DNA from: Seminavis robusta
Lineage: Eukaryota > Bacillariophyta > Bacillariophyceae > Naviculales > Naviculaceae
Direction: 5' to 3'
DNA: 26,409 nt
NCBI GenBank assembly: GCA_903772945.1
Contig: CAICTM010001585.1
Span: forward strand, 1-26,409
Shown here piece after piece: positions 25,736-26,409 of the stretch. The notes under the pieces were generated by a model. It was not told the origin of the DNA, searched no databases, and worked only from the letters and a program-made list of their open reading frames with translations. How positions within the stretch are numbered: the first letter of the stretch is position 1; each line of letters opens with the position of its first letter. A program made the translations under genes and the position numbers.

Positions 25736-26409
25736 TTCAAATGGGGCCCCCAGTTTGTCAGCTCCGAGAGATCGGTGGCGGCAGAGAAAGCTTCTTGCTA
25801 GCATCAGACATACCAGTATATTCATGACCTTGTATTATGTAGCCCTTTTTGAGTAGCTCAACATTGTCTCCCTGTCTTTCAAAATTAATAGCCGGAATCC
25901 AAAGATCACCTTTTTCTTCCATGGTGAGGTCATATCCAAGTTTCTGGAGCTGCCCAACATAGGACTCAATCAGATTCATTGTCTGGACTGAGCCGTTTGG
26001 TCATCACAATAATATTAATACCATGAGTTGATGCTCCCTTATGAATAACAAACATGGGTCTTGCTGCCGAGGTTTCGAACCAAGTTGGATCATCCCGCGA
26101 CATAGATGCTCATAAATAATTTGGTAATCGGTCTGCCCATAGATGGACTTGTCAAGTTTCAAAACACAGTCCTGTCCTTCATAGCCTTTGGGTCGATAGT
26201 ACTGAGGCAATTCCATGTACAGTGGCTTGGTCGACAGTTGAGGGCTTTGACAGAAAGCAAGAGTAAAATCAACTTGTCTCGATTCCCATCCATGTGCAGC
26301 TGCAAGAAGAAGACCGGCTCTAACGGTGGGCCAACCAACAAGTGGAGAGTATGCGACGCCTTCATAGGACTGAAGGTCTCCTCTGCAGCACCATCTAGAT
26401 TTGAACTTA
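25736..26409 (-). pseudogene. Copia C reverse transcriptase, damaged, runs off right edge
   Basis: Recognisable RT pieces: VYMELPQYYRPKGYEGQD-like sequence (about 26216-26160), VLKLDKSIYGQTDYQIIYEH, DPCLLFIREHQLM. Then, after a shift, THGINIIV directly followed by MTK, where the catalytic YVDD box should stand (about 25998-26015). The DNA there reads like V-DD with bases missing. Beyond follow MNLIESYVGQLQKLGYDLTM and KGYIIQGHEYTGMSDA. The upstream piece 26365-26217 (SHTLHLLVGPPLEPVFFLQL in one frame) belongs to the earlier RT motifs. Loss of the catalytic box and multiple shifts make it inactive. Confidence 0.8.

Larger units (their letters stand above)
24794..26409 (-). mobile_element. Copia element C, 3' part, inserted in DIRS-like element D
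   Basis: The visible part is 3' LTR, RNase H and C-terminal RT on the minus strand, running off the right edge. Its left LTR edge abuts the open RT frame of element D, showing insertion of C into D. The five bases left of the LTR (tgag preceded by t) should recur beyond the other LTR if this was a normal integration. Confidence 0.85.

Overview
The window looks like a nuclear segment from a diatom or a closely related stramenopile, dominated by decayed transposable elements. The organism call is inference. It rests on recognisable protein signatures: Ty1/Copia-type polyproteins with an arginine/glycine-rich Gag tail or a DRGANG protease box, as found in diatom genomes, and an RT-RNase H-tyrosine recombinase element of DIRS type with the GWVQSPPTF / FVDDFIQL / RSLRPGGA signature. 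One unknown gene has short GT...AG introns, which also indicates a eukaryotic nucleus. No bacterial-style operon, tRNA, rRNA or CRISPR array was seen.

Layout. (1) 1-6.66 kb: Copia element A, minus strand, running off the left edge. Its order leftwards is gag, protease remnant, integrase, integrase-RT linker. Its gag is split by a 3065-bp insertion (3220-6284) bounded by a perfect 20-bp target-site duplication. The insertion holds proline-rich reading frames, an 18-bp minisatellite and a duplicated block of about 170 bp. (2) 6.66-10.86 kb: no gene seen. This is a repeat-rich, probably LTR/leader-type region with several short tandem arrays and two hairpins. (3) 10.83-16.7 kb: Copia-like element B, minus strand, with polyQ gag (broken), then a 747-codon protease-integrase frame. 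That frame runs directly into a TGTTGG LTR-like end, with no reverse transcriptase between them. A 95-bp insertion with a 19-bp duplication sits between gag and pol. (4) 16.7-18.07 kb: no gene recognised. (5) 18.07-21.42 kb: a plus-strand, multi-exon gene of unknown function, decayed by stops and frameshifts. It carries a 239-bp MITE inside an exon; removing the MITE and one ATT copy restores the frame. (6) 21.42-22.21 kb: AT-rich and then hairpin-rich sequence. (7) 22.21-24.79 kb: DIRS-like element D, minus strand, RT-RNase H-tyrosine recombinase. (8) 24.79 kb to the right end: Copia element C, minus strand, inserted into the RT of element D. It has a complete 157-bp LTR with TGCGAC/GTCGCA ends, then RNase H and RT remnants.

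How it works together: no functioning pathway is visible. Every retroelement points the same way (minus), and each carries frameshifts, stops or truncations. The insertions can be ordered: the 3-kb insertion is younger than A, the 95-bp insertion younger than B, C younger than D, and the MITE younger than the unknown gene. The least familiar material is the unknown plus-strand gene, the 3-kb insertion with its long duplication, and the B element that appears to lack reverse transcriptase.
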